Origin: Trichomonas vaginalis G3
Lineage: Eukaryota; Parabasalia; Trichomonadida; Trichomonadidae
Length of the DNA: 64,000 nucleotides
Assembly (NCBI RefSeq): GCF_026262505.1
Contig: NC_067206.1
Span: 18,187,319 to 18,251,318, forward strand
Direction of reading: 5' to 3'
Shown: one piece after another, positions 19,449 to 28,701 of the stretch
How the letters are laid out: the number at the start of each line of letters is the position of its first letter
How positions within the stretch are numbered: the first letter of the stretch is position 1
Notes under the pieces: generated by a model
The model's input: only the letters and a program-made list of their open reading frames with translations
What the model was told of the DNA's origin: nothing
Database searches by the model: none
Made by a program: the position numbers and the translations under genes

Positions 19449-19679
19449 TTAAAAGTTTTTCTGAAAGTGGAGAAGAACTTCATCTAAACTTTCACATGGC
19501 GTTTCTTGAAGTTCTCTGTCTAAGAAGTTCAAATATTTTGTAAAGACATAGAACTTTCCTTTGTCTACACGAACAAACAAAACAGGGTCTTTCATATCAT
19601 TCAAAAGTGTGTAAAGTCCTTTACATGAAATAAAGTCTATATTATTTTTCTTCAAACATCTTTCAAGAAGTTTTGACAT
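19449..19679 (-). CDS. Small protein, 76 residues, middle member of a conserved trio
   Basis: The protein is MSKLLERCLKKNNIDF...ESLDEVLLHFQKNF. Its counterpart in element A is the 80-residue frame at 44751-44993 (MQQLTRELRAKNIKYE...DTVEEVLDRYYKLL), which has the same length, a similar start and a similar C-terminal helix. The conserved position supports a real gene. Its function is unknown. Confidence 0.6.
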   Translation of the reverse strand: MSKLLERCLKKNNIDFISCKGLYTLLNDMKDPVLFVRVDKGKFYVFTKYLNFLDRELQETPCESLDEVLLHFQKNF

Positions 19680-19681
19680 TT

Positions 19682-20224
19682 TTACTTAGCAAGTAAAAAT
19701 TTTAATGAAATGTTGTGGTCGTCAAATATTTTTATGACGTCTGGGAAACTATATTTTAAGTTCAACGTTTCACCTCCTTTCATAACGTATATCTTGTCAA
19801 TGACATTATATGAAACACCACAGCAAGCAATGTCGGGTTCTATTTCTTTGATGTTTATATCGTCTGCCTCTGTCAAAAGTTTCAATAGTTCTTTCAAAAT
19901 TTCATGAGGTGCGATGACATATGAGTTCACTTTTACAGGGTTGTGTTCGACCAAGTTTAACATTATACCCAAAGCTTGACAAATCTTCTCCTGAGTTTTA
20001 AGTTTGTCTTTAAGTTGTTGGTAGTCGTTTCGAATATCTGCAACAGAACTTAAGTCTCTGCTAACTTCAGGGTATGTTGGTTGTTCTTTTACAGGAACTA
20101 TTGTTATACCATCTTCGTCTTCGTATGGTTTCCCCACTTCAACATCTCTTTCTTTGACATTGACAACAACACTTTGACTGTTTGTTTGAGTTGGTGAATT
20201 TAACTTCACATCTGCCACCGCCAT
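19682..20224 (-). CDS. Conserved trio member, 180 residues
   Basis: The N-terminal half is polar and probably disordered (SPTQTNSQSVVVNVKERDVEVGKPYEDEDG). A short coiled coil follows (DYQQLKDKLKTQEKICQ) and then a C-terminal domain, EPDIACCGVSYNVI...LKYSFPDVIKIFDDHNISLKFLLAK. That C-terminal domain matches DPEIECCGQTPLF...FKYKYSNEYTKL...CLKYVLVN in 45044-45685. The adjacent Cys pair and the last 50 residues are the conserved part. It is probably a virion or assembly protein; function unknown. Confidence 0.6.
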   Translation of the reverse strand: MAVADVKLNSPTQTNSQSVVVNVKERDVEVGKPYEDEDGITIVPVKEQPTYPEVSRDLSSVADIRNDYQQLKDKLKTQEKICQALGIMLNLVEHNPVKVNSYVIAPHEILKELLKLLTEADDINIKEIEPDIACCGVSYNVIDKIYVMKGGETLNLKYSFPDVIKIFDDHNISLKFLLAK

Positions 20225-20285
20225 TAAACCTTTTGAAACACTCGCTTCTATTTTTCGGAAATGACATTTTACTTAGAATAAAAAG

Positions 20286-20531
20286 ATGGACGTATTTGAG
20301 TATCTCTTCGAATTGAAGCAGAACAAAGTTTACACACACAAACAATACAAATACATTGACAGAATAGTTCTTTATACAAACAATGGAAAATGTTATAGAA
20401 TAGCAGTCTTTGCTGAACCAAAATATTTTCATAAAGCAAAGAAAGTTGGTATAACTGAAATGGTGAAAGTTCTTGAAGCAGACAAAAATATAACAACAAA
20501 ACTTACAGATATTTCTAAAGGAAGTTTATAA
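20286..20531 (+). CDS. Small element B protein (MDVFEYLFELKQ), partial relative to B2 copy
   Basis: The start at 20286 follows TTTACTTAGAATAAAAAG and faces the trio gene at 20224 across 61 bp. The protein has a KYIDRIVLYTNNGKCYRIAVFAEPKYFHKA core. The B2 counterpart (57717-58136) is longer, 139 residues. In element A the same divergent position is held by 45711-46112, which may be an analogue. Function unknown. Confidence 0.5.
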   Translation: MDVFEYLFELKQNKVYTHKQYKYIDRIVLYTNNGKCYRIAVFAEPKYFHKAKKVGITEMVKVLEADKNITTKLTDISKGSL

Positions 20532-20596
20532 TACAATTTATGTCAAAACTGGCGTACTGTCAATATTTGACGGAGAGAAGTCAGTTCAAGAACAAC

Positions 20597-22197
20597 TTAC
20601 TGACCTGCTGCCAAAATCTGCTCGATGGAAGCTGTCGTTATGCCAATCTGAGGAGCCCCAGCAGGTTTCATCGAACGAATCTTCAAAAGAGCATCTTCCG
20701 TGAAAAGTGCTATTGGTTTTGTAAACTTCTTTGCTCTCAATTCATCTGGACCGTCTCTGTCACCAGTATATTGTATTTGTACAGTACCAACAGTTGAAAT
20801 ACCACCCATAAAGTCTTCTGAGTCAGCAAATGGAATGCCAAGCCAAAAGTTTGAACGGTCTCCATTTGTATATTGAGTTTTTTGACCTCCTGTATGAGTC
20901 CATACTTTCACATATGGCATAATAGAACTTTGCATTTCAGGGTTAATGGTTGTTGTGAAGTTGTTGTTAAAGTTCATAGCATCTAATGTCAAGTTGTATG
21001 ACCTCATATCCTCAACTGTAGAATATTCTTCTCTTGGATAATATTTGCCATCTATGTTTATATGATATTTAATACCAGGGTTGTAGAAACAAGAATAGTC
21101 ATTTATAGTTCGTCTGAACAGTACAAACATAGTATCTGCATGTTTCATTGCAGTTGTTAAAGCAATATCTGTTCTTGCACCTGGGTCAGCACTTTGGTTT
21201 CCAACTTCACCTGCAAAGTCTTTGACAGATATTTGGTGTATAGGGAACATAAGTGGAACTGCAATATATTTGGCAGCTAAAGCATTTGAAATATCTGGGT
21301 CCAACATATAGACTGCAAGTCTGCTTTCTATTCTCTTGCATTCAAATTTTCGCATGTGAACTTAACTGGGTCCCAAGCAGTTCCAGCAGCATTGAAATAA
21401 TAGTTTACTTCAGTGTTGAGTTTGAGAAACCAAAGTCTAAGTCAACTTTGTCTTTGCAAAAGTCGGCGAATGACGTTTTATTTGTTCCCTCTACGTCTGT
21501 AAGTGAATGGGTCTTGTGTTGGTGCAATGACTAAGTTATTTTTGCTTGGAGTAAGTTCGATAGAAATTTTTCCTGCCCAGTTTGGCAAGTATCTTAAAAA
21601 CCTGAAGATGAGGAAAGATGACAAAGGAACTCTAAGTTTCAGTTTTACTTTGTGACTGCTTTCCATTTGTCCAGAAAGGTTAACATAAACTCCTGGAACG
21701 TTAGGGTCAAGTCTTCTTATTTTCTCAATAGTTGCATACTGGTCTGTTTGTTCTCTAGCTTGTGGTTGTACTGAGTTTCTCAAAGCGAACCATTCATAGT
21801 TTGCCCATGTTACTGTTTGAACTAAGTCAGAGTTAGAATATATCTTATATCCCATGAAAACTTCTGGAGCATATTGGTATCCGACATAGAAAATTCCATT
21901 GCAACCTTTCTTGTCAGACAACTTGGCAGAAGGTTTTATTTCAATGTCTTGTTCCACGTATAAGAAAGAGTTGTCAATAGAAATTATATGAAACCTGTCG
22001 CAAGCAATATCTACTGTTGTTGAAGAACCTTCTCCAAACTCACCTACGTTTCCATAAGAAACAGCAGTTGTATATTCGTAAGTTCCAGGAACTATTTCTG
22101 ACCTTCTAATGGCATTGTCGCATTCGTTATACCATTCGGAAACATTTCCATTCATAGCATCCAAAACTGTTGGCGTTATATTCTGAGCGGCGTACAT
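20597..22197 (-). pseudogene. MCP: Major capsid protein (double jelly-roll), element B1, broken
   Basis: The start MYAAQNITPTVLDAMN is at 22197. The block KLKLRVPLSSFLIFRFLRYLPNWAGKISIELT corresponds to FKLRLRIPVRRFLPLEAIRFIPAFAGNIQLKV in the type A capsid protein, a signature region of Polinton/virophage-type double jelly-roll capsid proteins. The end region (ALFTEDALLKIRSMKPAG) overlaps the convergent small gene's B2-length frame. It would form the icosahedral shell. Broken, about one break; the B2 copy (56218-57823) is far more decayed. Confidence 0.75.
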
Positions 22198-22229
22198 TTC
22201 ATATGAGTAAAAATATAGAATAGTTGGAT

Positions 22230-22697
22230 TTATATGTCATAATAGAACCCACGTGGACCAAGCTTTACTTTCTTCCTGACTGAGTTTTTAACTCTTCTTT
22301 TTCCTTCATTGCCCTCTGCTTGAAGTTGTTGCATCTTTGCCTCATGTTCACTAGTATGTTGTAAATTTCCATGTCCTTTTTGCCTTTGGCTCTGGTCGCC
22401 CATCTCAGGTAACCTATATCCTAGAAAGAGTTTGTCATAGTCTGTATTTGAGTCTTCGCGTATTGTTTGCATGACTCTTTCCTGAGTTTCTGGTTCAAGC
22501 TCTTCAAACAGTGCCTGTCCATATGGAATAAGCTCGTTTCCAAATATATGTTTTTGTAGCCATTCTGGTTTTCTTTCCATGTTACCAACTATATCTTTTG
22601 TGAATGGGAAAGCTTTTACCCAATCTTTCAGTCTTGCGTCGTTTATTTCTGTAGTTGGTTTTATTTTGTCAAGGAACATGTTTTTCAATACTAACAT
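22230..22697 (-). CDS. Conserved element B protein upstream of capsid gene, 155 residues
   Basis: The protein MLVLKNMFLDKIKPTTEINDARLKDWV has a helical middle (GNELIPYGQALFEELEPETQERVMQTIRED) and a basic tail (KRRVKNSVRKKVKLGPRGFYYDI). It lies directly upstream of the capsid gene on the same strand. The basic tail suggests nucleic-acid contact or an internal virion protein; no family is recognised. The B2 counterpart at 55754-56190 is decayed. Confidence 0.5.
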   Translation of the reverse strand: MLVLKNMFLDKIKPTTEINDARLKDWVKAFPFTKDIVGNMERKPEWLQKHIFGNELIPYGQALFEELEPETQERVMQTIREDSNTDYDKLFLGYRLPEMGDQSQRQKGHGNLQHTSEHEAKMQQLQAEGNEGKRRVKNSVRKKVKLGPRGFYYDI

Positions 22698-22726
22698 TTC
22701 ATTTGGTACTGTCCATTTGAGTTTTC

Positions 22727-25463
22727 TTAAATATTCATCCCTTCTCGTTCATTGTCTGCAAAGTAAGTTTTTATGACATTTTGTAAACTTTCGTTTGCAA
22801 GGTCATGTACAATAGGTTCTCTTCCTTCTCTCTCCCTAACTTTCTTTCTAAACTCTTCACCAAATATACCATCTCTATGGTTCTGTGTAGTTCTTTGAGA
22901 TAAATGTTCTAGAACGTCAGGTGTTATATTTCCATCAGCCATGTTCATTTCATACTGGTCCAAAATATCTGCATGTTTCATATCTTTCAATGGCATTAAA
23001 GCCGCGCTTAAAATACCAGCTATATCTGGTTCACCATTGACTTCCATTGCGTCTACAACTTCTTGGAATTGTGGTTGTAAGTTTATGAACCACCTATCTG
23101 GATTAGCTTTATGACCCCATCTCATTGTAGTTCCATCGTCTGCAGAAACAAAAGTAGGTTTGTTTCCATATTGGTTAGGTTCTGAATGAACTTTAAACAA
23201 TGTTTCATTTCTATATGTTTTCTTGAAATTTAACCTTTTATTTTCACCGAGTTCATCCGAAGATTGAACGTTAAATGCTCGTAAGTAAAAAGGGTTGTTG
23301 TATTTGTGTACATTTTTTTTCAGTTCTTCCATTCTATGCTGAATTTTTCATCTGATGTTGGAGTCTTTTGTATGTCGGCAAACATTTTTCGATATTCTTC
23401 TACTATGTCAGCCGAATTTTTTTTAGACTCTTGGAAATATTCCATATTCTCCGCATACTCTTGTTGAGGGTCAAGATTTTTCGGCTGTTCCAAATCTTCA
23501 TCTAGTTCTGTGAAGTTAGTTTCCAAAGGAGGACTTGTTCGTTTCCTTCAGGCTCTTCTAGCTGTTGTTGCTGAACTATTTCTTCCATGTCTGGTTGTAT
23601 CTGAACTTCTTCCTGTGGAGTTTCTTGTACCTCATCTGCTGGCATTTCATATATTCCGAGACCGTTTTTAACAAGTTCCCTATTAAGTCATCCGCATTCA
23701 TAAGCTTTCTTCTTTCGTTCCGTCTCTATTTTTTACGCGTTTCATGAAGAAGTTGAATCATCATTTATCTGACATAAATATCTCGGAGTAAATTCAGTCA
23801 TGTCATTTGGATGATATGCTATTAAATCATATCCCTTAGCGAGCTTGTATTTTCCAGGTTTGAAATTATATCCGATTTTGCTGAGCCATAAAGCTAAATA
23901 GGTTCGGGTCAGTATTTTTCCTTGAACTTTCTAATAGCTTCTTTATATCTGTCACTAAAGTCAATAGTATCTGGGTAACCATATTTCCTTTAGCATTTTT
24001 AAGAATTCTTGGTTTCCTTGTTCTCTACTTCTTTTATGTCCTTGCTCTGTTTGTGGTTGTGGTGCAGTGTTTTGAACTGTTGGTTGTGGTGCAGTGTTTT
24101 GAACTGTTGGTTGTTGTTGTGGTGCTGGATTTTGAACTGTTGGTTGTTGTGTTGGTTTTGGTGCATGCCTGTGTCTGTGTCCATGTGACGATGTAAATGT
24201 TTTAGGTAGTCCTGGTGCAGGTGCTTCTCTTGGAGGGTTTGGTGGTATATAAGTTCCACTAGCTAGTATATAAGTTCCACCAGCTGGTATATAAGTTCCA
24301 CCAGCTGGCACATATGTTCCATCTGCAGCGTAATGTCCTACCTGACTTTTCGTTTTTAAGAAAGCATTTACTAGGTCTGTTTTGGTCTGTTGTAACTCTT
24401 TTTCTTGACTTTTCACAACAGTTGCTCTAACGGCGTCATAGGCACTTTGAACTGCCTGTCTCGTTGCTGCATCTGTTATTTTCGTCATATTTTGTGCTAC
24501 TTCTTTTAACTCTTTGTCGAAACCTTCAGACTTCAGTTTCTTTCCAGATGAGAAGTCGTTCACTTGTTTCACCTTACTATGAAGAGCTTCGAAGGCGTTC
24601 TTAAAGTCAGCATTTGTTAAAGCTTCATTTGAACTGTCTTCATCCGCTTGTATTTTTGTCCTTATTGACCCTATGAGTTGGGCTGCTTTAGCGTTGGCTT
24701 GGGCATCTAACCAGTCATTGTTGGCTTTTATATATTCTGCGCTTTTCATTGCCTTTTGCATAGCCGCGTCGTTATTTTTACTTTCTTGTGCTAAGTTTTC
24801 ATACTGTACGGTTTGGTTTTGCAACTGTAAAAGTTTTTCTGCCTTTACATTTGCTTCAACTTCTTTTTTATACTCATCGCTATCCATATATGTCTTCAGG
24901 GCTTTTTGTTTTATTTCTTCATCTTTCAGTACTTTATATTGAGTAGTATGGTTTTTCAAATTTATAACATCTTGTTCCATTTTTGCTACTTCTGCTGCTT
25001 TTTCTGACACTTTTTTCGCATATTCCTCTGTACTTAGTTCTTTCAGTTGTTCTTCTTTCTTCTTTTTCTCTACGTTTAACTCATTGAGTTTCTTTGTGTG
25101 TCTGTCATATTCTAGTTTCTTTTCGTTTTCACTTATTTGTTTCTGTATGTCTATGTTTGACTTTTTGACATCTGTTATTTGATTTTTGAGTGAACTCAAA
25201 TTCATTTGACTTTGAGGGTTATAAGCTGTTCCGTCTGCAGCTCCACCATAGCCTGCCATTTTCGCTAAAAGTGCCGCTCTTAAACCTCCACTCTGTGCAC
25301 CAATAACTCGGTTTAAAAGCATAGGGTTGCTTGACATTTGTTGCAACATAGTGGGGTCATTCAGCATTTGTTGTTGCAACTGTTGTTGTGGTGTCAGTTT
25401 TACTATTGGATGTTTCAATGCTCTCTTCCTCTTACGTATATTCTTACGTAGCTTACGTGGCAT
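22727..25463 (-). pseudogene. Large coiled-coil virion-type protein of element B1, broken
   Basis: The start MPRKLRKNIRKRKRALKHP (very basic, DNA-binding-like) is at 25463. A Gln-rich stretch and a long coiled coil follow (residues about 85-350), then GGTYIPAGG-type repeats and a Pro/Gln-rich linker, with ordered C-terminal domains beyond. The intact copy in B2 (52898-55732) is 944 residues. It could be a core or tape/scaffold-like structural protein; its large size and basic N-terminus favour an internal virion role. This copy has about three or four breaks. Confidence 0.6.
24241..24330. repeat. 24-bp tandem repeat (GGTYIPA-coding)
   Basis: Four diverged 24-bp units based on ATATAAGTTCCACCAGCTGG encode GTYIPAGG repeats on the minus strand. 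The B2 copy has the same repeats with a different arrangement near 54040-54120. Confidence 0.75.
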
Positions 25464-25479
25464 TTTAAGTGAAGTTAAA

Positions 25480-25733
25480 AAGCGGTTTTTGACAGATGTT
25501 TATATGACACTTTTTGTTCAGCACAAAAAACTACTCGGTCAACAGCGACGACTCTCAAAAACCGTTGTGTAAAAAGTTTTACCGTTGGACAAAAAAGTAT
25601 ATATAGAAAATAAAAAACGTTTATAGTTCATTCAATATTTGAGATGGAACGGTTTTCCAACGGTAACTATTAAATAAAATAAAAAAATAGAGGGGGTCTC
25701 CGTTGACGAAAACGGTTTATTTTAAACTTTTCT
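25480..25733. promoter_or_regulatory. Divergent promoter region with CAACGG/CCGTTG motifs
   Basis: Lies between the large coiled-coil gene (-) and the 487-residue gene (+). It contains at least five YAACGG/CCGTTR motifs, for example CCGTTGGAC, CCAACGGTAAC and CCGTTGACG, as well as AT-rich tracts. YAACGG is the classical Myb recognition core, and trichomonads have many Myb proteins. Regulation by Myb is inference. The same block starts the fossil at 50686. Confidence 0.5.
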
Positions 25734-27197
25734 ATGAGTAGTCCGAAAAAAACAGTTTATTTTTGTCTAATGGAAGGAAGAAAAAGTGTCGCAAACAATT
25801 CGTCGACTACCTCTGCAGTTAAAGTTCCTACAACTTATGTCTCACCATTCTCAAAACCCTTACAACCTCCTATAATACCAAAGCAACTTCCTCATACAAT
25901 TGCAAACAATTCGTCGACTACCTCTGCAGTTAAAGTTCCTACAACTTATGTCTCACCATTCTCAAAACCCTTACAACCTCCTATAATACCAAAGCAACTT
26001 CCTCATACAATTGCAAACAATTCGTCGACTACCTCTGCAGTTAAAGTTCCTACAACTTATGTCTCACCATTCTCAAAACCCTTACGACCTCCTATAATAC
26101 CAAAGCAACTTCCTCATACAATTGCAAACAAATTGTCCAACAATTTGAGTTCTTCTTCTCAAAACACAACAGATACAGCTCAGCCAACAGGTCAAGCAAC
26201 AACAACTATCGGAACAGAAGCATTTTCAGAAGAAGTTCATACCAATCAGACTCCAATCGAACATACAGAAACACAACCACCCGAAAATACAGAAACACAT
26301 CCAATCGAACATACAGAAACACATTCTGCAATGACCACTAGGTCGCAAACACGATATCTCGCCTTTTGCAAACAATTTAAGTCTCAAATTCAAGACACAC
26401 AAGATAGCGACACTCCTCTTTCAGAGAAAGTTCGTAGAAAATACGCAAAGCAAAGGTTAGAATTGTTAGATAAGTTAAATGAACAGTGGGGTTCAGAAGA
26501 CAATCGAGATTATAACGAGATGTTTCAAGCTGTCATGGATGCCATTCAGCCTCTTGAAAACGAAATCAAAGACCCTGGCGTACTTGTTGACATGTTTGCT
26601 TCATATTTACCCGTTACTGCCAATCTCATAGCGTTGCAAGCTATTGACCAGTTCATTCACTTGTTTCCAAAGAACTTGCAGAAGCATTTACAAGAAGTTA
26701 AAGTTGCTGAATTTGTCCGTTTATATCCAAATTCATACAATTATTTGGAAGAATTGAATGAACATGGTGAAAGGTCATTCTATTTATATTTCTACACAAA
26801 AGACAACCAGTCAAAACGACTATACTGCATTGAACCTATGCCTCAATTCGTAGACAATTTCCACGTTATAACAACTGTTGCTTTAGATATTCCTGCCAGA
26901 GTTCCATATGGAGGAACAGTAACTATCTCAAGCTTTCCCAAGGGCTATAAAGGAAAGCCTCTCACAATTGCAAAATTCACACACAGCAGTTGCCAATTTG
27001 TTCAAGATGTCGAGTTCCATTTCCTCAACAATACGACTTTCATCATAGAGACTCCTCAAGAAGGTATATACAAAGTTTTCATTGCAGGATTTGTTGATCC
27101 CAATGGCGAAGAAGAAGAAGTCGAAGAAATCCTCACCTCAGAGAGCGAAGAAGAAGAAAATTTCCAAGACATTCAAGATTCAGAATATACCGAATAA
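25734..27197 (+). CDS. Uncharacterised 487-residue protein with 3 x 37-residue repeats
   Basis: The N-terminal part carries three nearly identical 37-residue repeats (ANNSSTTSAVKVPTTY...). A Thr/Glu-rich stretch with TETHPIEHTETH follows, then an ordered helical region (residues about 215-330: LSEKVRRKYAKQRLELLDKL...) and a beta-rich C-terminal domain (VPYGGTVTISSFPKGYKGKPL) ending in an acidic tail. It is the outermost gene of element B next to the terminal hairpin. Its C-terminal part recurs in the fossil at 50686-51030. No family is recognised; an adhesin-like or regulatory role cannot be decided. Confidence 0.6.
   Translation: MSSPKKTVYFCLMEGRKSVANNSSTTSAVKVPTTYVSPFSKPLQPPIIPKQLPHTIANNSSTTSAVKVPTTYVSPFSKPLQPPIIPKQLPHTIANNSSTTSAVKVPTTYVSPFSKPLRPPIIPKQLPHTIANKLSNNLSSSSQNTTDTAQPTGQATTTIGTEAFSEEVHTNQTPIEHTETQPPENTETHPIEHTETHSAMTTRSQTRYLAFCKQFKSQIQDTQDSDTPLSEKVRRKYAKQRLELLDKLNEQWGSEDNRDYNEMFQAVMDAIQPLENEIKDPGVLVDMFASYLPVTANLIALQAIDQFIHLFPKNLQKHLQEVKVAEFVRLYPNSYNYLEELNEHGERSFYLYFYTKDNQSKRLYCIEPMPQFVDNFHVITTVALDIPARVPYGGTVTISSFPKGYKGKPLTIAKFTHSSCQFVQDVEFHFLNNTTFIIETPQEGIYKVFIAGFVDPNGEEEEVEEILTSESEEEENFQDIQDSEYTE
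25791..26123 (+). repeat. Three tandem 111-bp repeats
   Basis: Units start at 25791, 25902 and 26013 and are almost identical (one difference noticed, in the third unit). They are in frame, so copy-number change keeps the protein readable. Near-identity implies recent expansion or ongoing homogenisation. Confidence 0.95.
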
Positions 27198-27286
27198 AAA
27201 AACAATTTAAGACTAAAAATTTAATTTTATTATAATATTTTATTTTTTTCATCTGGTCTTTGTCTCATTCCTCCTCTAGTTTCTTA

Positions 27287-27319
27287 GGGGCTAGAGGGCA
27301 CGAAGTGCCTGGAAGCCCC
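27287..27319. repeat. Terminal hairpin of element B1
   Basis: GGGGCT...AGCCCC arms enclose an inner GGCAC-GAA-GTGCC hairpin. The same structure lies at 52398-52429 and 52462-52496, and a variant at 51068-51099. It marks the outer end of type B elements. Confidence 0.7.
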
Positions 27320-27767
27320 ATTCCCTTTTTTTTTTTTTTTTTTTTTTTAATTGAAAATGAACAGCAAGAAAATATAGAATATTTAAATTCAAAAATTGAT
27401 AATTTAGAAAATACATGGGAAACAATAAGAATTACCGAAAAAGTGACAAAACATCAAAAACAGGGAGGGGTCTCAATTTTTATTACTTATATTATTTTAC
27501 AATATTTATATAAATACTCTTTATAATATATTTTACTATAAAATTATACCTCAAATTCAAATATTTAAAATATTATTTACATAATTGTCTCAAAATGGGT
27601 GCGGGACAAATTTGCCAACTGTCACTTTTTCAATAACCTTAAATTACGCTTTTCTAATTTTAAAAATAACCTTAAATTATATTTGAAGAAATTATGTCTA
27701 TGATATATGTTTTATTCTAGAATCTTGGAGTTTTCATGCACTACACAAGAGTTAGTATACATATCAA
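27320..27767. other. AT-rich spacer between elements B1 and A
   Basis: A run of 23 T (27326-27348) is followed by a short lysine/glutamate-rich frame (27350-27526) with no recognisable homology, and then by AT-rich sequence. No supported gene. An 8-bp GTTAGTAT at 27751-27758 is mirrored as ATACTAAC beyond the far end of element A. Confidence 0.6.
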
Positions 27768-27932
27768 GGGTACGGCGGCACTGCGCGCCTCCTTACCCAT
27801 GATATGTGAATTTGACACTTTACAAAACCGTTAACGTATATTTTACAACACAAACGACAACACTAACTTAACCTTAAATATTTACAAAGCCACCAACCAC
27901 TTCACCTCACTAATGTAAAAAAATAAACGTTC

Positions 27933-28253
27933 TCACTTACAAAAGTATTGCAACTCCTCCCATTGCTGTGCTTCATATAACAGCTCATAATCTTCTGACT
28001 CACTTTCTTCTTCATATAGGTCAAAATCACTGTCAAAATAAATGTTAGTAAGTTTTGACAAAGCTAATGAAACACGCTTACCGTTTGTATCATATGCTTG
28101 TATAAACTTTCCATTATGCTTGTAGTCATAAACGCTCAAACTAATTTTACCCTTTCTCCCTCGTATCTGATAGAATGTATTTTCACGAGGAACGAAGAAC
28201 AAATTCTTGAACTCATGACCGTTGTAGTTTGTTATCTCAATAGTTTTCGTCAT
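27933..28253 (-). CDS. TIR-borne small protein, 106 residues
   Basis: The protein MTKTIEITNYNGHEFKNLFFVP has beta-strand-like blocks (ISLSVYDYKHNGKFIQAYD, VSLALSKLTNIYF) and an acidic C-terminus. It is homologous to the 94-residue protein in the opposite repeat (48804-49088; EKYNKHTFKHLFFLP, YTLTVYKDCHGSFIKTYDD). Two diverged copies of one gene thus sit in the two arms of the terminal repeat. Function unknown. Confidence 0.6.
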   Translation of the reverse strand: MTKTIEITNYNGHEFKNLFFVPRENTFYQIRGRKGKISLSVYDYKHNGKFIQAYDTNGKRVSLALSKLTNIYFDSDFDLYEEESESEDYELLYEAQQWEELQYFCK

Positions 28254-28339
28254 TTATATAAAATAAAAAATAAACTAAAATAAAAAATAAACTTAAAAAT
28301 TAATGATATCACCACCCTCACACGTATGAAAACATAGCA

Positions 28340-28400
28340 CAAAAATAAATTTAGGTGAAGTGGTGAGATCTCACCTCTTTTTTCACCTGTTTTTTCACCC
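28340..28400 (+). repeat. Iteron array, GGTGA type, left arm of element A
   Basis: CAAAAATAAATTTA, then GGTGAAGT, GGTGAGATCTCACC, TCTTTTTTCACC and TGTTTTTTCACC. It has the same layout as the cassette ends but a different half-site (GGTGA instead of GTTAGA). Its mirror is at 48656-48718. Confidence 0.9.
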
Positions 28401-28416
28401 TGTTCAATTCATTGCT

Positions 28417-28662
28417 TTATAACTCTCTTCCTTTCTCCAACTCTTCTAACTTCTTCTTAAGTTCAGCAATGTTGTCCTCATGAAGTTTAATCTTTCTCAA
28501 AATTCCTTCTTTATCTAATGGTTGCTTTATCTTTCTAAACTGAACTCTACCATCCTTCATAGTATGAATGTAAAAACCTTCTGGAATAGTTCCTGATTTA
28601 ATGTATTCTACCAAAAACTTTTGTTTCATTGCTTCAGTGACTTTAGTCGTCATTTCAATCAA
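28417..28662 (-). CDS. Small coiled-coil protein, 81 residues
   Basis: Protein MIEMTTKVTEAMKQKFLVEYIKS (a start at MTTKV is also possible) has a short beta-like middle (GFYIHTMKDGRVQFRKI) and a C-terminal charged helix (KIKLHEDNIAELKKKLEELEKG). No family is recognised. It lies between the iteron array and the membrane protein gene on the same strand. Confidence 0.5.
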   Translation of the reverse strand: MIEMTTKVTEAMKQKFLVEYIKSGTIPEGFYIHTMKDGRVQFRKIKQPLDKEGILRKIKLHEDNIAELKKKLEELEKGREL

Positions 28663-28701
28663 ATAAAAATTTTAATATTAAATAAAAATAACGTTATTTT
28701 T

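Larger units (their letters stand above)
4178..27319. mobile_element. Type B Polinton-like element, copy B1
   Basis: This is a virus-like element from the gap to a terminal hairpin next to a poly-T tract at 27326-27348. Parts from left to right: minor virion protein, fibre, integrase, core-like proteins, polymerase B relative, accessory cluster with HNH endonuclease, inserted cassette, packaging ATPase, SF3 helicase, small virion proteins, capsid protein, large coiled-coil protein and a 487-residue protein. The stretch from about 12.5 to 25.5 kb is matched in reverse by B2 (52.9-63.1 kb). That 4.2-12.5 kb belongs to the same element is inferred from continuity, since its left end is not visible. 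It is broken, with roughly ten breaks. Confidence 0.7.
27768..28400 (+). repeat. Left inverted terminal repeat of element A
   Basis: Matches the reverse complement of 48650-49263: nearly identical for the outer 170 bp, diverged in the small gene, and conserved again through the iteron array. It contains AAAACCGTTAACG near the outer end. Confidence 0.8.

Noticed and set aside
24241-24330. CRISPR-like array
   Set aside because: The repeats are contiguous 24-bp coding units without spacers.
27350-27526. Short lysine/glutamate-rich frame after the poly-T tract as a gene
   Set aside because: The frame has no recognised domain, opens through the poly-T tract and could be chance in AT-rich DNA.
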